A stretch of DNA of 64,000 nucleotides from Micropterus salmoides (Eukaryota; Chordata; Actinopteri; Centrarchiformes; Centrarchidae), in the NCBI RefSeq assembly GCF_014851395.1, contig NW_024040596.1, positions 5,706,155 to 5,770,154 of the forward strand, given 5' to 3'. The notes beneath the pieces were generated by a model that saw only the letters and a program-made list of their open reading frames with translations, had not been told where the DNA came from and did not search any database. How positions within the stretch are numbered: the stretch's first letter is position 1; the number at the start of each line of letters is the position of its first letter. This document shows positions 11,071 to 22,035 of this stretch, one piece after another. The position numbers and the translations under genes were made by a program.

Positions 11071-11946
11071 GCTGCCAGCATGGCTTTATACACTGTGCAT
11101 GTTTAAATGTTTTGAATAAATCCAAGATTTAAGAAACTAAGTTAAATGCAATCAACCTTTCATCATAAGTGTAAACTAGCATACATTTAACAACCATAAG
11201 CCACCAGTATGTTGTAGTTGAAATAGAAACATTAGCCATATCAGAATTGTACTGCTGATAATACAAATCCTAGAATAATGCTTCAGAGTTTTAATTCAGA
11301 ATTTGGGCTTTGAAGTAGCTTGTGCTGTCAATACATTTTTGACAACACTCAAAACTCTTGTTCATTCTAATCTTCTTCATCAGAACTCAGTGGGAATACA
11401 GGTGTGAATGTGTGATATCAATTTTGGCCTGATATTGCCGTTAGATAGTTAGGGGAAATGTATATACACTTGCTTGTATATACGCGATTTATATTTATTA
11501 TGATCAGCAAATGTTTTCAATCAAAGCTATGTGAAATTTGTGTTAATGTGTTTAGCACACATTAAACTCCCCAGTGATCACTGCAATTACATCATCGTGT
11601 GTGACAAGCATAGACTGAAAAGGCGACAAGAGGCTCTCAGCTGCTCCTGTCAAAGCACAACGTGAGGAACATTCAGTAGTGGTGAAACCACTGCATTTAT
11701 ACAGTAAGTATAACTGAGACTTTAACAATTTGGTTAAACATACCTGCTTATTGTTTCTTACCTACTTGTAATCATTTTGCATCATTTATCACTGTGGAAA
11801 TCTCTGTTCTCTCAATTGGTTCGGTGCTCTCAAAGTCAAAACCAACCCAGTTAACAAGAACTTGCAGCTGCATGGTAACTGTTCACAGGATCCAGCTGTG
11901 TAATTTTTTTTTTATTCGTCAATCACTGATACTGTCTGTTGGGTAA
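11071..11946. other. upstream region of the second odorant receptor
   Basis: No other gene is visible. A short inverted repeat (TTAATGTG-TTTAG-CACACATTAA) lies near 11553-11575. There is no match to the promoter block shared by the other two receptor loci, which agrees with this receptor belonging to a different subfamily. Confidence 0.35.
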
Positions 11947-12876
11947 ATGGAAAACAGTACTTATTTCAACCTCACCATGTTTGTGATATTGAACATTGGG
12001 AACTACCGCTACCCAGCATTTGTCTTGTGTTTCATGCTGTATGCTTTTATTATCTCAGCTAATCTCACTATAATAGTGGTAATATCACGAGAGAAAACTT
12101 TACATGAGCCCATGTATATTTTTATTATGTGTCTCTCTATTAACTCTCTGTACGGCTCTGCTGGCTTCATCTTCAGATTTCTCAGAGACCTTGTGTCTGA
12201 TACTCATTTGATTTCACGATCAGCTTGTTTCACTCAGATCTATGTCATTTACACATATGCATCCTACGAGCTCAGCATTTTAGCCATTATGGCATATGAT
12301 CGGTATGTTGCTGTATGTCAACCTTTACATTACCACAACAAAATAACCTCCAAGGTGGTCTCTAAGTTGGTCGCCTTGGCATGGATCTATCCAGTCATTG
12401 CTGTTGCAACCCCTGTCTATCTCGCCTCCAGACTTCCATTGTGTGGCAATAAGATATCAAAGGTCTTCTGTTCCAACTGGCCTGTTGTAAAACTGTCATG
12501 TGTCACTACTGTGATTAATAACCTTGTTGGCATGTTTATGACCATAAGCACCGTCTTTCTTCCCCTGGTTTTTGTCTTGTATACATATGCACGAATTTTC
12601 CTTGTTTCTAGGAAACGCTCCGCAGAGTTCAAAGGCAAAGTCATACAAAGCTGTCTGCCACACATTACTACATTTGTCAATTATTCCATTACTGTGTTTT
12701 GTGATATTGCTCTCAGCAGAACTAATCTCGAAGAGCTGAATCCATTTCTAGCTGTCATTTTATCACTTGAGTTTGTTGTTATTCCTCCCATAGTAAATCC
12801 TGTTGTGTATGGCCTGAAGTTACCAGAAATTAAAGTACGTATCTTAAGAATGTTATCATGCTCAAAACCTGACTAA
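11947..12876 (+). CDS. odorant receptor, teleost olfactory GPCR (intact, 309 aa)
   Basis: A second intact single-exon receptor, clearly diverged from the one at 7260. Family landmarks are in order: N-glycosylation sites NST (residue 3) and NLT (residue 8), LHEPMYIFIMC at TM2, MAYDRYVAVC at residues 115-124, KVIQSCLPHI before TM6, and IPPIVNPVVYG in TM7. Cysteines in the second extracellular loop are present, and the C-terminal tail is short, as usual. The frame opens at the only ATG with a full N terminus and closes after a normal tail, so the gene looks functional. It is probably another fish delta-type receptor. The ligand is unknown. Confidence 0.96.
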   Translation: MENSTYFNLTMFVILNIGNYRYPAFVLCFMLYAFIISANLTIIVVISREKTLHEPMYIFIMCLSINSLYGSAGFIFRFLRDLVSDTHLISRSACFTQIYVIYTYASYELSILAIMAYDRYVAVCQPLHYHNKITSKVVSKLVALAWIYPVIAVATPVYLASRLPLCGNKISKVFCSNWPVVKLSCVTTVINNLVGMFMTISTVFLPLVFVLYTYARIFLVSRKRSAEFKGKVIQSCLPHITTFVNYSITVFCDIALSRTNLEELNPFLAVILSLEFVVIPPIVNPVVYGLKLPEIKVRILRMLSCSKPD

Positions 12877-13335
12877 CAAACTAAACCTTAAAAAGAAAAC
12901 CAACATAAAAACCTGTGCAGCCTCTATAAGAACCTGTTCTGATCTATACTCTTCTTTCATCATCACTCTAAAATATATTTACACAACTGGCTGCAGCAAT
13001 GATGTGTGTCATAGTAAAGGGAGTGAATACTTGTGCAAACAATTACTTTTTTAAAATCTCTAATTTAAATCAATTTGTAGATATTTACTGTAAGTAAATA
13101 TGTGTAAAATGTAAGTAAGTTTCTTTCTGTTAATCAATTTAAAAATAATAATAATAATAATTTCCTCTGTATTCAATGTTGTAAGGAATTAAAACATTGT
13201 GAAAGAGTTTGTCAAAAAAAAGTGTCGTTATCCTATGAAAAAGTCACTGGGTAAAAATTAGACAATGGATTATTTTAACATAAAAATTGCTATACCCATC
13301 CAACCATCCATCGTCAACCGCTTATCCTGCGTACA
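12877..13335. other. intergenic; AAT repeat and a short RTE-tail piece
   Basis: Holds an (AAT)n tract at about 13142-13160. At 13295-13334 is a piece of about 40 bp matching the RTE tail at 9765 (CCATCGTCAACCGCTTATCC). The stretch 13018-13050 (GAGTGAATACTTGTGCAAAC) resembles the distal end of a Tc1-like element, but too little remains to be sure. Confidence 0.45.
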
Positions 13336-14276
13336 TTTTTTTATTACAATAACTGGGGTTTAATTTTTATTCAATTATAGAAATAAAACTGTGAATAATT
13401 TCTGTGAAGGTCATCGCTATAATGACTTATGCATATATTTATTTAATATAATGCGTCCATAAGACATTATAACAGTATATAATCACTTACAAACATGCAT
13501 TAGGTGCTCTAGTAAAGTTCATAACGTATTATGACCTTTTGATTTAATGTTTTATAACTAACAGTAATACCAGTTTATATCAACATGCGGCAAGATTCTC
13601 CGACCATGTTCCATAACACATTATAACCACCGACTCTGCCTCGTTATAAATACACTTTAGTCACAATTTAGAATTGGTGATATAAAATGGAATAATAGCT
13701 TATAGTAATGTTTAATGTTGTTAGCACGTCTTTGTTTGCTTTAAGTAAAGTGTTAAAATATCTATCCCTGTATAATATATTACAGGTGGACATAATACCA
13801 TATGAACTAATTATAAGACCTTATAACACGTAATTGTTTGCTTTAAGTAAAGCGACACGCATTTTGTGCAGGAAAACAACTTTTATTTATGTTTCTTCAC
13901 TTTATGAACAATCTGTATGAATTTTGAACATTTTGCAGTTTAGCACAAAAACACAACATAATTACATCCAGAAAACTCGTTGTCAGGGTGGTGAGAGATT
14001 GCTCAAGAGAAGACCGCGCGCATTGATATAAACTTGCATTACTATTAGTTGTAAAACATTAAATCAAAAGGTCATAATACGTTATGAACTTTGCTATAGC
14101 ACCTAATGCATGTTTGTAAGTGATTATAACAACTGTTATAATGTCTTATGGACGCATTATATTGTGTTATAAATATATGCATAAGTCATTATAACGATGA
14201 CCTTCATAGAAAGTGTTACCAGTTTTATTACTATAATTAAATAAAAATGAAACCCCAGTTATTGTAAAAAAAAAAT
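13336..14276. mobile_element. foldback / long-inverted-repeat element (MITE-like)
   Basis: The left arm (about 13336-13600) is the reverse complement of the right arm (about 14005-14276) with scattered mismatches. Matching landmarks include TTACAATAACTGGGGTTT, TGAAGGTCATCG, ATAATGACTTATGCATATAT, CATAAGACATTATAAC, CTTACAAACATGCATTAGGT, GTTCATAACGTATTATGACC and TTTTGATTTAATGTTTTA. The core of about 400 bp has no open frame and holds the direct repeat TTGTTTGCTTTAAGTAAAG (about 13734 and 13836). It looks like a non-autonomous DNA transposon. I cannot fix the exact ends or a target duplication. Confidence 0.8.
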
Positions 14277-14929
14277 ATAAAAATAATAATAAAAACAGGA
14301 TGAAATTACATTTAAAAAATAATGAGTTTTGATAGTTTTAAAATAGTTTGGATTATCTAACAAGTTAATGGTTACATGAAATATCTTTAGTGTATATGGT
14401 AATTTAATACCCCTTTGGATAGCCATGGCCTCCACAAAAATGCCAGGTACGGTCCCTGGGACTAGTACAGTCTGTGCACTTGACCCAGTCTTGGCTTCTT
14501 TCACAAAAAAGGTTTTTCTTTTTTGTGTGTAAAAAACATTGTGTCAGTTTGTCCCAGCATGTTGCTGTAGCAGTAAGAAAGTAACCCAGAAATATTCCAC
14601 ATTTTACACTAAGGATTTAATTTCAGCCAGGTACCCAGCAGAAACCCAGTTGGGGTCAGCCACGAATCTGCCTGGGCCCCATCACAGCCTGGCCTGCAAT
14701 TCTAGGTGGCTGAATCTGTAACTTAATGTTGGTTTAACAAGGCTATAGCAGCAGAGGCGGTGCAGAGAAGAGAATGCACTGAGGGCAGACATGCAAGTCA
14801 CGTTACTGCTTTTACACAGGTTGGTATTTGAAGTGGGCTATGTAGGGTCATAGTGTTTGGACATCCTGAACTGCTTGATGTAGATTCTCTCAGCCCTTTA
14901 AGTTCAAATAATAGCTCCACTGTCTCCCT
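14277..14929. other. intergenic stretch, nothing recognised
   Basis: No gene or family recognised between the foldback element and the L2 fragment. Confidence 0.35.
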
Positions 14930-15600
14930 CCAAAAGATTTAGAGGTGGTGATTAACTCCTTCATGACTTCTCGTCTTGACTTTTGTAACTCCTTATATGT
15001 GGGCTTAGACAAGTCATCCATTCAACGCCTGCAGTTAGTCCAAAATGCTGCTGCCCGTCTCCTGACAGGAAAGAAAAAGATGGACCACATCAAACCTGTG
15101 CTGCGCTCCCTCCACTGGTTTTCCTGTTCATTACAGGATTGATTTTAAAATCTTTTAACTTTTAAATGCCTTAATGGACTGGCCCCGCTTTACTTAACGG
15201 AGCTTCTTCACACTCCAGCTAGAGTGCTGAGATCCGCCAATCTCCTCCTCCTGGATGTACTCAGAAGCAGGCTTAAAACCAGAGGCAAGCGAGCCTTTAG
15301 TGTAGCTGCCCCTAATCTGTGGAACAACCTGCCAGTCCATATCAGAACCGCCCCAACTCTCGAATGCTTTAAATCTTTGTTAAAAACACATCACTTTTCT
15401 TTGGCATTTCCTTCAAGTTAAGTCAGTTATTATCACTATAACTATAACATCACTATATATCAAATACTGTATATTATAATGTTTTATTGCTGAACTTTTA
15501 CAGTGTAATTACCATTTGTTGTTGTATATTTTTAACCTGTGAAGCACTTTGGTTAACCTTGGTTGTTTTAAGTGTGCTGTATAAATAAAAATGATATTGA
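14930..15600 (+). mobile_element. L2/Maui-type LINE, 3' fragment
   Basis: The C-terminal part of an L2-type polymerase is visible in pieces: TSRLDFCNSLYVGLDKSSIQ, VQNAAARLLTGKKKMDHIKP, LRSLHWF, then after a frame change LKTRGKRAFSVAAPNLWNNL and ECFKSLLKTHHF. The untranslated end carries GTGAAGCACTTTGGTTAACC and CTGTATAAATAAAAATGATA, followed by ATTGAT repeats, a typical 3' terminus. It is 5'-truncated and frame-broken. It resembles the larger minus-strand copy at 16548-20690 more than the copy at 3760. Confidence 0.88.
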
Positions 15601-16547
15601 TATTGATAGCTACTGCAGATACTGCACTCTACCTAAATAAAGGGTTATTGTCTTGGAACTGTGGAAATTTCTCAGTTTTTTTTTTAACAATTTCTGAACA
15701 CAAGAGGGGAGAAGGGGGCGAGCTCACCTGAAGACATACATCATAAGCAGCACCAAAATCGCTCAGTCACCCCCTCACCAATACACCATCCTTCCATATA
15801 TAACCTGTACATACTGTAATATTCCCCCAAACCAGCTGAGTGGTATGTGCTATGGATAAGTGCACCAGTGCAAGTGGATCAGTGTACTCATTTGCACTCA
15901 TTTACTGACTCTATGGTGATCAGAGGTGGCCATGGAGTTCACAACAAGTAGCCTACAAGTCATTTTCACAGCAGTGTGGGATTAACTAACGCAGTGCTGA
16001 CAAAATAACCTCACCTCAGCCATTAGGACAGTAAGCCAAAGTTAAGACTGCGTTAGGAAACATTGCTCGCTACAACAACAATGTCAAATAGCTTATGCAG
16101 CGCTGTATGACAGTCTCAGTAATGATAGCGTTGCGGTTATGTTATAATTTACTTTAATTGAACTAATCATCATCATTGTCACTACATTACGTCACACACC
16201 CTACCCAAGGACGTCACTTTGTGTAGTGGTGGGGACATGTAAGGGCTCAGATTAGTCTCACGAGACGTGACATTGCACAAGGCAAATACAAAATTCAGGT
16301 GCCAGGTGACAATTTAGAATATAAAAATATAAGTGCTGAAGTTACTTTTTTTGGACAACAGAAATGTTTCTTCTATATTTACATTGAATTGCAGGTTTTC
16401 TTATTGTGCAAATAAACCTTTCTCATAGCATTTTCATTTGTTACTTAACATTTCTTGGTGCAAGTTTTTTTTTTTTTTTTTTTACATCTTTAACAAATGT
16501 TTTTAAAAAGTGATGTGGACATGGGGACCCAGTATTCTCATTTTAAA
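15601..16547. other. intergenic stretch with poly-T tract
   Basis: No gene recognised. A poly-T run sits at about 16466-16482. Confidence 0.4.
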
Positions 16548-16792
16548 AAATAATTATAATAATAATAATAATAATATCATTATTTGTAGAGCACTTTTCA
16601 AAAACAAGTTACAAAATGCTTTAACAAGTGTAAAGACAATAATACAAAAACAATACAAGATAAAAGCAAGAAAACATTGAAAAGACTACAATACACGTTT
16701 AAGATAAATATAAAATCAGTAAAATAGAATAAAATGAAAGGGATAAAACAAAGTCAAATAAAATCGGGAAAGGCTCTCCTATAAAAGTATGT

Positions 16793-17266
16793 TTAAAGAA
16801 GGGACTTAAAAGAGTTCACTGACTCAGCCAACCTGATTTCCTTGGGCAGGCTGTTCCAGAGTCTCGGGGCCCTGACAGCAAACGCTCTGTCCCCTTTAGT
16901 TTTCAGTCGAGACTCTGGAACAGACAACAGACCTCTGCCCGAGGATCTCAAGGTACGTGCTGGTGCGTATGGGACTAAAAGGTCAGAAATATAACAAGGC
17001 GAGAGGCCATGAAGAGCTTTAAAAGTGATCAATAGAATTTTAAAGTCAATTCTAAAACATACTGGGAGCCAGTGTAATGAAGCTAAAATAGGAGTAATGT
17101 GGTCATATTTCTTTGTTCTGGTTAAAAGCCTGGCAGCTGAGTTCTGGACAGTCTGGAATCGATCAATAGATTTTTGGGTTAAACAGGTGAAAAGGCTGTT
17201 GCAATAATCCAGGCGTGATGAGATGAAGGCGTGTAAAATGGTCTCGGTGTCCTTAAAAGTTAACAT
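16793..17266 (-). pseudogene. L2 polymerase C-terminal segment
   Basis: This 157-codon open block continues the L2 polymerase after the LTR-like insertion. It includes SSRLDYCNSLFTCLTQKSID, VQNSAARLLTRTKKYDHITP, LASLHWLPVCFRIDFKILL, RSSGRGLLSVPESRLKTKGD and RAPRLWNSLPKEIRL. This region follows the reverse transcriptase palm and thumb in L2 elements and has no separate enzymatic motif. It belongs with 17945-19711 and is not an independent gene. Confidence 0.9.
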
Positions 17267-17371
17267 AGATCGAATTTTTGCTATATTTCAAAGTTGATAA
17301 AAACATGATTGAACAAGTTTTGTGGTGTGCTGCTCAAAATTAAATTAAATTACTATCAAACCAGACACCAA

Positions 17372-17700
17372 TGTCACGGTTAGTGTTGTGGAGGCAGGTT
17401 GGAGGACCCAAACGCAGGACACGTAGGCTAGCAGGTATAGTTCTGGTGGTTTATTAACAAAGGCAACAAAAGGCGAGCGCACTTACAGGAAGAGTGGCTG
17501 ATCAAACAGAGTCCAAAACAAAGTAATCCAAACAAGAAATCCAGAATTCCAAATCCAAAATAAGCAGGGAGACACGACGAGTAGGCTGGCAACAAGGCAA
17601 CACACTGAAACACTGAAACACTGCAACACAAGGCAACACACTGTAACACTGGGTGACAATAAACAGTGACCCGACAAAGACCAGATAGAAACACAGGTAT

Positions 17701-17751
<51 letters not shown>

Positions 17752-17998
17752 GACTAACGAGCAGGGCGGGAGCAACACAGGTGAAAGACATGAGGCTAAA
17801 GAGGCACAGGTAGGGAGAAAGAGAGCAGGGGAAAACAGAGACAGACATGCAGAGGGATCACTGAGGTAACAGACATGACAAGGGTTACCGAACACTAGAC
17901 GACAGACAAGACAAACCCCTAAAACCCAACAGACCAAAATAACGCTAACTAAACACAAAAGTGCAAAACACGGCATGGCAGACAGGCAGAGTGTGACA
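17372..17998 (-). mobile_element. LTR-like (solo LTR) insertion inside the L2 copy
   Basis: This 627 bp segment begins TGTCAC and ends GTGACA, so it has the TG...CA ends of an LTR. It is flanked by a perfect 5 bp duplication ACCAA (17367-17371 and 17999-18003). Outside it the L2 frame joins cleanly, from KNLG to GVWFDSNL. On the minus strand an AATAAA signal lies about 80 bp before the end, as expected for R/U5. An (AC)n tract sits inside. No coding region is present, so a solo LTR is the simplest reading; a non-autonomous DNA element with short inverted ends remains possible. Confidence 0.75.
17703..17749. repeat. (AC)n microsatellite
   Basis: About 23 perfect AC dinucleotides within the LTR-like insertion. 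The Cys-Val and Thr-His repeat frames across it are translation artefacts. Confidence 0.97.
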
Positions 17999-19711
17999 AC
18001 CAAGGTTCTTTGCAACAGGCTTAATGTGATTCACTAGGGAACCAGCAGATGGCAGTATTTGATTTTCCATCTGCTGGGACCCGATGACCAGGATTTCTGT
18101 TTGGTCTGAGTTCAGCTGGAGGAAATTATTTGACATCCATTTTTTAACTTCACAAAGGCAGTTGTTAAGTGAACTCAGCATTCCAGGGTCTGTGGATCTG
18201 ACGGGCAAGTATATTTGTGTGTCATCAGCATAAATATGAAAAAAAATACCATGTTTATGGATAATATGTCCAAGGGGAAGCAGATACAAGGAAAACAAAA
18301 TGGGTCCTAAGACCGACCCCTGAGGTGCACCATATTTAACTGGACAGAACGAAGAGACATTATTGTTTATAGACACGCAAAACTTCCTATTTGACAGGTA
18401 GGATGAAAACCATTCTAGGGCAGTACCAGAGATCCCCACCCAGTGCCTCAGTCTGTCTAACATGATGTTGTGATCAATGGTGTCAAAAGCAGCGCTAAGG
18501 TCCAAGAGTACCAGGACTGAGCACATACCTTCATCAGCAGACATTAAAAGGTCATTGGTGACTTTAAGCAGGGCAGTCTCAGTGCTGTGGTACTTCCTGA
18601 AACCAGATTGAAACTTTTCAAATAATTTGTTATTTTCCAGCACAGTGAGCAGCTGTTTGGACACAATTCTTTCTAGAATCTTTGCAATAAAAGGCAGTTT
18701 TGAAATTGGTCTAAAATTTTGTGGCAGGGAGGGATCTAAACCAGGTTTCTTTAAAAGTGGGTTCACGCAAGCTGTTTTAAAATAATCAGGGACACAACCA
18801 GTAGATAGGGAGCTGTTGAAAACAGAGATCAAATGGGGCCCAACAGAATCTATTACTTTCAGTAAAAACTTTGTAGGTATTATATCAAGTGGGCTGGAGG
18901 ACACTCTCATTTGTGATACTGTTTTTAAAAGCTCAGACAAGTCGATGGGATAAAACTGGTTACACCTCACTTGTTGCTGGTGAGGGACCCTTGAGTAAGA
19001 GGCCGCGGGGGTAATAGAGGCTCTGATTGACACCACCTTATTGGTAAAATAAGATAAAAACAATTCACAGTCATCATTACTTCCAGCTGAGGCACAAGGA
19101 GGGGTTGGGTTTACCAGCTGATCCACAGTCTTAAACAGAAACCTGGGATTGTGTTTATGTGTAGTAATGAGTTCAGAAAAATAGTGTGTTCTCGCATCCT
19201 TAACCATGTTATTGTAGTTAATTAATAAATCCTTCAGACTGAGGTAATGGACTTGGAGACTGGATTTTTTCCATCTGCGCTCTGCTTTCCTGCTTTCTCT
19301 TTTTAGGGTGCGAATGCTGTCATTTATCCAGGGTTGCTTACTAGCTTTAGACGTAGGCCTAACCTTTAGAGGAGCAGTAATATTTAGTGACAACAAGCAG
19401 ATATGATTGAATTGATCGACCAGATTGTTGTCGTTGGAATCAGACAGGTGTTGGCTTTGGCTCTGAAAGAATGCGCAAAACTTTGAAACACTTTGTTCAT
19501 TAAAGATGCGAGAACACACGGAGCTTGGTGAGGCGGCATGAGTAACAGGAGATTCGCGGCTAAAAACAATACATCTATGGTCAGATATGGTCATGTCCAC
19601 TAATTCCACAGAGGAAATGCTGACACCCAGGGTAAAAACCAAGTCCAGTGTATGACCACGGTTATGTGTTTGCCCTTTGACATGTTGTTTGAAGTTAAAA
19701 GAAGTGGCCAT
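17945..19711 (-). pseudogene. L2 endonuclease C-terminus and reverse transcriptase (588-codon open frame)
   Basis: The frame carries the end of the endonuclease domain (HTLDLVFTLG and SDHRC near residue 43). A complete reverse transcriptase palm follows: FRPISKLPFIAKILERIV, GFRKYHSTETALLKV, LLDLSAAFDTIDHNIML, GAPQGSVLGPILFSLYLLPL and the catalytic YADD at residues 494-497. The sequence stays open upstream of the first Met to about 19950 and includes CGDFNIHVDD, so this Met is not the real start. The last residues, after KPVAKNLG, are read through from the LTR-like insertion and are not L2. The catalytic residues are intact, but the protein is truncated. Confidence 0.92.
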
Positions 19712-20699
19712 ATTTAAAAAGTCAGTTGCATTAACATTGTTGGGGTCATCAACATGAATATTAAAATCGCCACAAAGAACAATTCTGTCATAATTTAAAA
19801 CCAGAGTAGATAAAAATTCAGGAAGTTCTGATAAAAATCCTCCAGGCCATTTTGGGGGGCAATAAATTATAACAAATATGATAGGTTGCAGCCCTCCAAG
19901 TATAAGAGTGAGAACTTCAAAGGAGTTAAATTCATCACAGCGTACTTGATGACATTTTTCCTATACATGCTCACTAGCCCACCACCACGACCACTGACCC
20001 TCGGTTGACTAAAACAATCATATTGAGGCGGACACAGTTCAGATAGCTGGCTATAGTCATTCATTTGCAACCAGGATTCCGTTAAAAACATAAAATCTAG
20101 ATTTGTAGATAAGATAAAATCATTTAAGATAAAAGTCTTACTTGATAGTGAAGAGAGGCATTTTAAACAAGTTTGTTTTGGGTGCAGTTGTCCTAATCCT
20201 TATAAGATTACTATGATTGCTGTGTGGGATGCGCACATTTCGGTTTACTTTTATAAATTTAATGCCGACATACAATTTCAGGCAGACATCGGCTAGACTT
20301 GTGCGAATACCAAACTGGATAAAACACCTCAAGTTCTTAAACTAACTCCAGCACAGAGAAAGCAACACAAAAATAAAATCGCGACAGTTTGGAAAGTTAT
20401 TAAAACATTTCAAGCGAAAAGAGCTTCACGTCAGTGTCGCCTGAGTGTCGGAGGAACGTGATGTTTAACGAGCTTAATTATCTGCTGTAATCAGCTGTTC
20501 CGCTTGTTTTGGAGAGGAGGAGACCGACTTCGGCTCTGTGTAAAAACCTCCTGACTGATGAAAACTTAAAACAACAACTTAGGACCCAGTATTTAGCGTA
20601 AACACACCGCTGCAAGCCGGCTGCTATTTCCAATAAATTTATTGTCAACATATTATCTCAGGCAGACATCGGCGAGACTTGTGTGGCTATTGTTGATTG

Positions 20700-21000
20700 T
20701 GATTTATTGGTTTGCAAACAACGGTGGAAAAGAGACTAGCAGTCGTAGACATTCTCCAGTTAAAGCCAGTAGCCTCTACTCACCCATTCAAAATTTCACT
20801 TAAGGCAAACCCCCCCCCCCCCACAAAGTACCCGGTACTTTCGGAAAGTACTACTACCCCCCCGAGCAGGGACTTTTTGGGGGGTAAAATGAAGACCCCA
20901 GAACTACATTTAGACCCCGGTCCCTTCGGTGGAAAAACAGTGAGTTCCTCCAAAGGTTCCTAGTTCTGGGGTGTAGTTCCTTTGGTCGAAACGCAGCTTT
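20700..21000. mobile_element. possible MITE-like repeat with poly-C run
   Basis: The stretch after the poly-C run contains AAGTACCCGGTACTTTCGGA, AGCAGGGACTTTTTGGGGGG, CCCAGAACTACATTTAGACC, TAGTTCTGGGGTGTAGTTCC and GGTCGAAACGCAGC. I recall this pattern as a common non-coding fish repeat, probably a non-autonomous DNA element. No ends or target duplication could be fixed. Confidence 0.45.
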
Positions 21001-21420
21001 AGTCACTCTGCTCCGCTGTCACACGCCTCTTCCTCTGCCTGGCAGTGGCCACGGCTCTCCTTTACTCCTTAAAGTGCCTGTGCCTGCACTACGTGGGGTA
21101 CTGCAGCTGATGTTGAAACTACTTCAGGTAGCAAACATAAAGGGTATTTTTCACGCATTTGGCGGCATACTTCTGAAGAAGTTTTGATTTTTGCCATAAT
21201 GCAGCCCTACATTTAATTCTAATTGATGAAATGATATGACTTTTGTTGTGTGAAACTGCATCTCTGCCTTTTTTCTGTACAAATTAACCCTTCATTCAAG
21301 TTTCTTTTAATTTTTAACTTCTCGAAACTCAAGACTTGAGACTTGCCTGTCTTGATCGATCTGGACTTGGGTCTCGACTTGGTCCCACTTCTGTTAGATA
21401 GCTCTTATCTCAGAAGGTTT
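21001..21420. other. intergenic stretch, nothing recognised
   Basis: No gene or repeat family recognised between the MITE-like repeat and the duplicated receptor flank. Confidence 0.35.
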
Positions 21421-21424
21421 GAGC

Positions 21425-21880
21425 ATTTTGATTTTTTGTGTCTGGAAAATGAAAACAAGTGACTTACTGTTAGGTAGAGAATTGTGTGCAGTGTTTAAAA
21501 AAAAGTGTTAAAAAAGAGAAAGGCTGAGAAATAGCTTATGGTTTGTAAGCAGCTGTCAAAAAAATCAAGTAAGTCAGTTTGTAATTTTGTGAAACAATAT
21601 TACTTGGATTACACTAAACTAAGAGCGAAATTAAGACTTTCCTTATGATACAAAGCAATATAAATTATCTTTGTCAAAACGGTCCTTGGAACTAGATTAT
21701 TGTAAAAGTGACAGTGAAATTAGCATAAATACACTTTCAAATTCACTCAAATCCACAGTATTGCGTAAAAATATATTTTTGGACATAACATTAAGCATTA
21801 AAAATAGTGTTAAGAGTAGTAATAGTTCAGGTTTTCCGTAGTTTTTAATGCGTTGCTTGTACAGTGGATTGCAACACACA
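21425..21880 (+). repeat. duplicated 5' flank of an odorant receptor (relic copy)
   Basis: Aligns with 6566-7109, the flank of the intact receptor, including GTTAGGTAGAGAATTGTGTG and GTACAGTGGATTGCAACACA. About 150 bp that lie immediately before the intact gene (7100-7258) are missing here, so the distal flank abuts the start codon directly. Confidence 0.8.
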
Positions 21881-21968
21881 ATGATGGATAACGTCTCTGA
21901 AATAACAATGTTTTTTCTTTCAGGTTTGAATGAAACAAATACCATCAGATTTACTCTCTTCTCTCTGT
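21881..21968 (+). pseudogene. odorant receptor relic (N-terminal 29 codons only)
   Basis: Starts with the same double ATG as the receptor at 7260 and follows it almost base for base through the first 28-29 codons (MMDNVSEITMFFLSGLNETN visible). It then leaves the receptor sequence at about 21967, within what would be TM1. No more of the receptor follows. With its duplicated upstream flank it marks a truncated third copy of the receptor unit. Confidence 0.9.
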
Positions 21969-22035
21969 CATAAAATATGACATTGTTTAACAGGTACTGT
22001 TAAATGTCTGATAGTTTTGGGGGTGTCCTGTTCAT

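Larger units (their letters stand above)
16548..20690 (-). mobile_element. nearly full-length L2 LINE (minus strand), interrupted by an LTR-like insertion
   Basis: Read on the minus strand, the element starts near 20690 with a 5' leader that contains a repeated block (20278-20303 and 20658-20683). It then encodes an apurinic-like endonuclease (TESWLQMNDYS, SGRGGGLVSMYRK, CGDFNIHVDD, SDHRC) and a reverse transcriptase (17945-19711 and upstream). After the insertion at 17372-17998 it resumes with GVWFDSNL, and from 17266 runs to RAFAVRAPRLWNSLPKEIRL and KSLL. The 3' end near 16548-16610 has an AAGTGCTCTACAAATAATG-type terminus followed by ATT repeats. Breaks seen are a frame change near 19950, the insertion, and a stop with a frame change near 17310-17340. 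The copy is inactive but young enough to read easily. Confidence 0.9.

Noticed and set aside
17428..18015. Cys-Val-rich minus frames and a Thr-His frame around 17500-17870
   Set aside because: Translation of the (AC)n tract and LTR-like insertion; no protein family.
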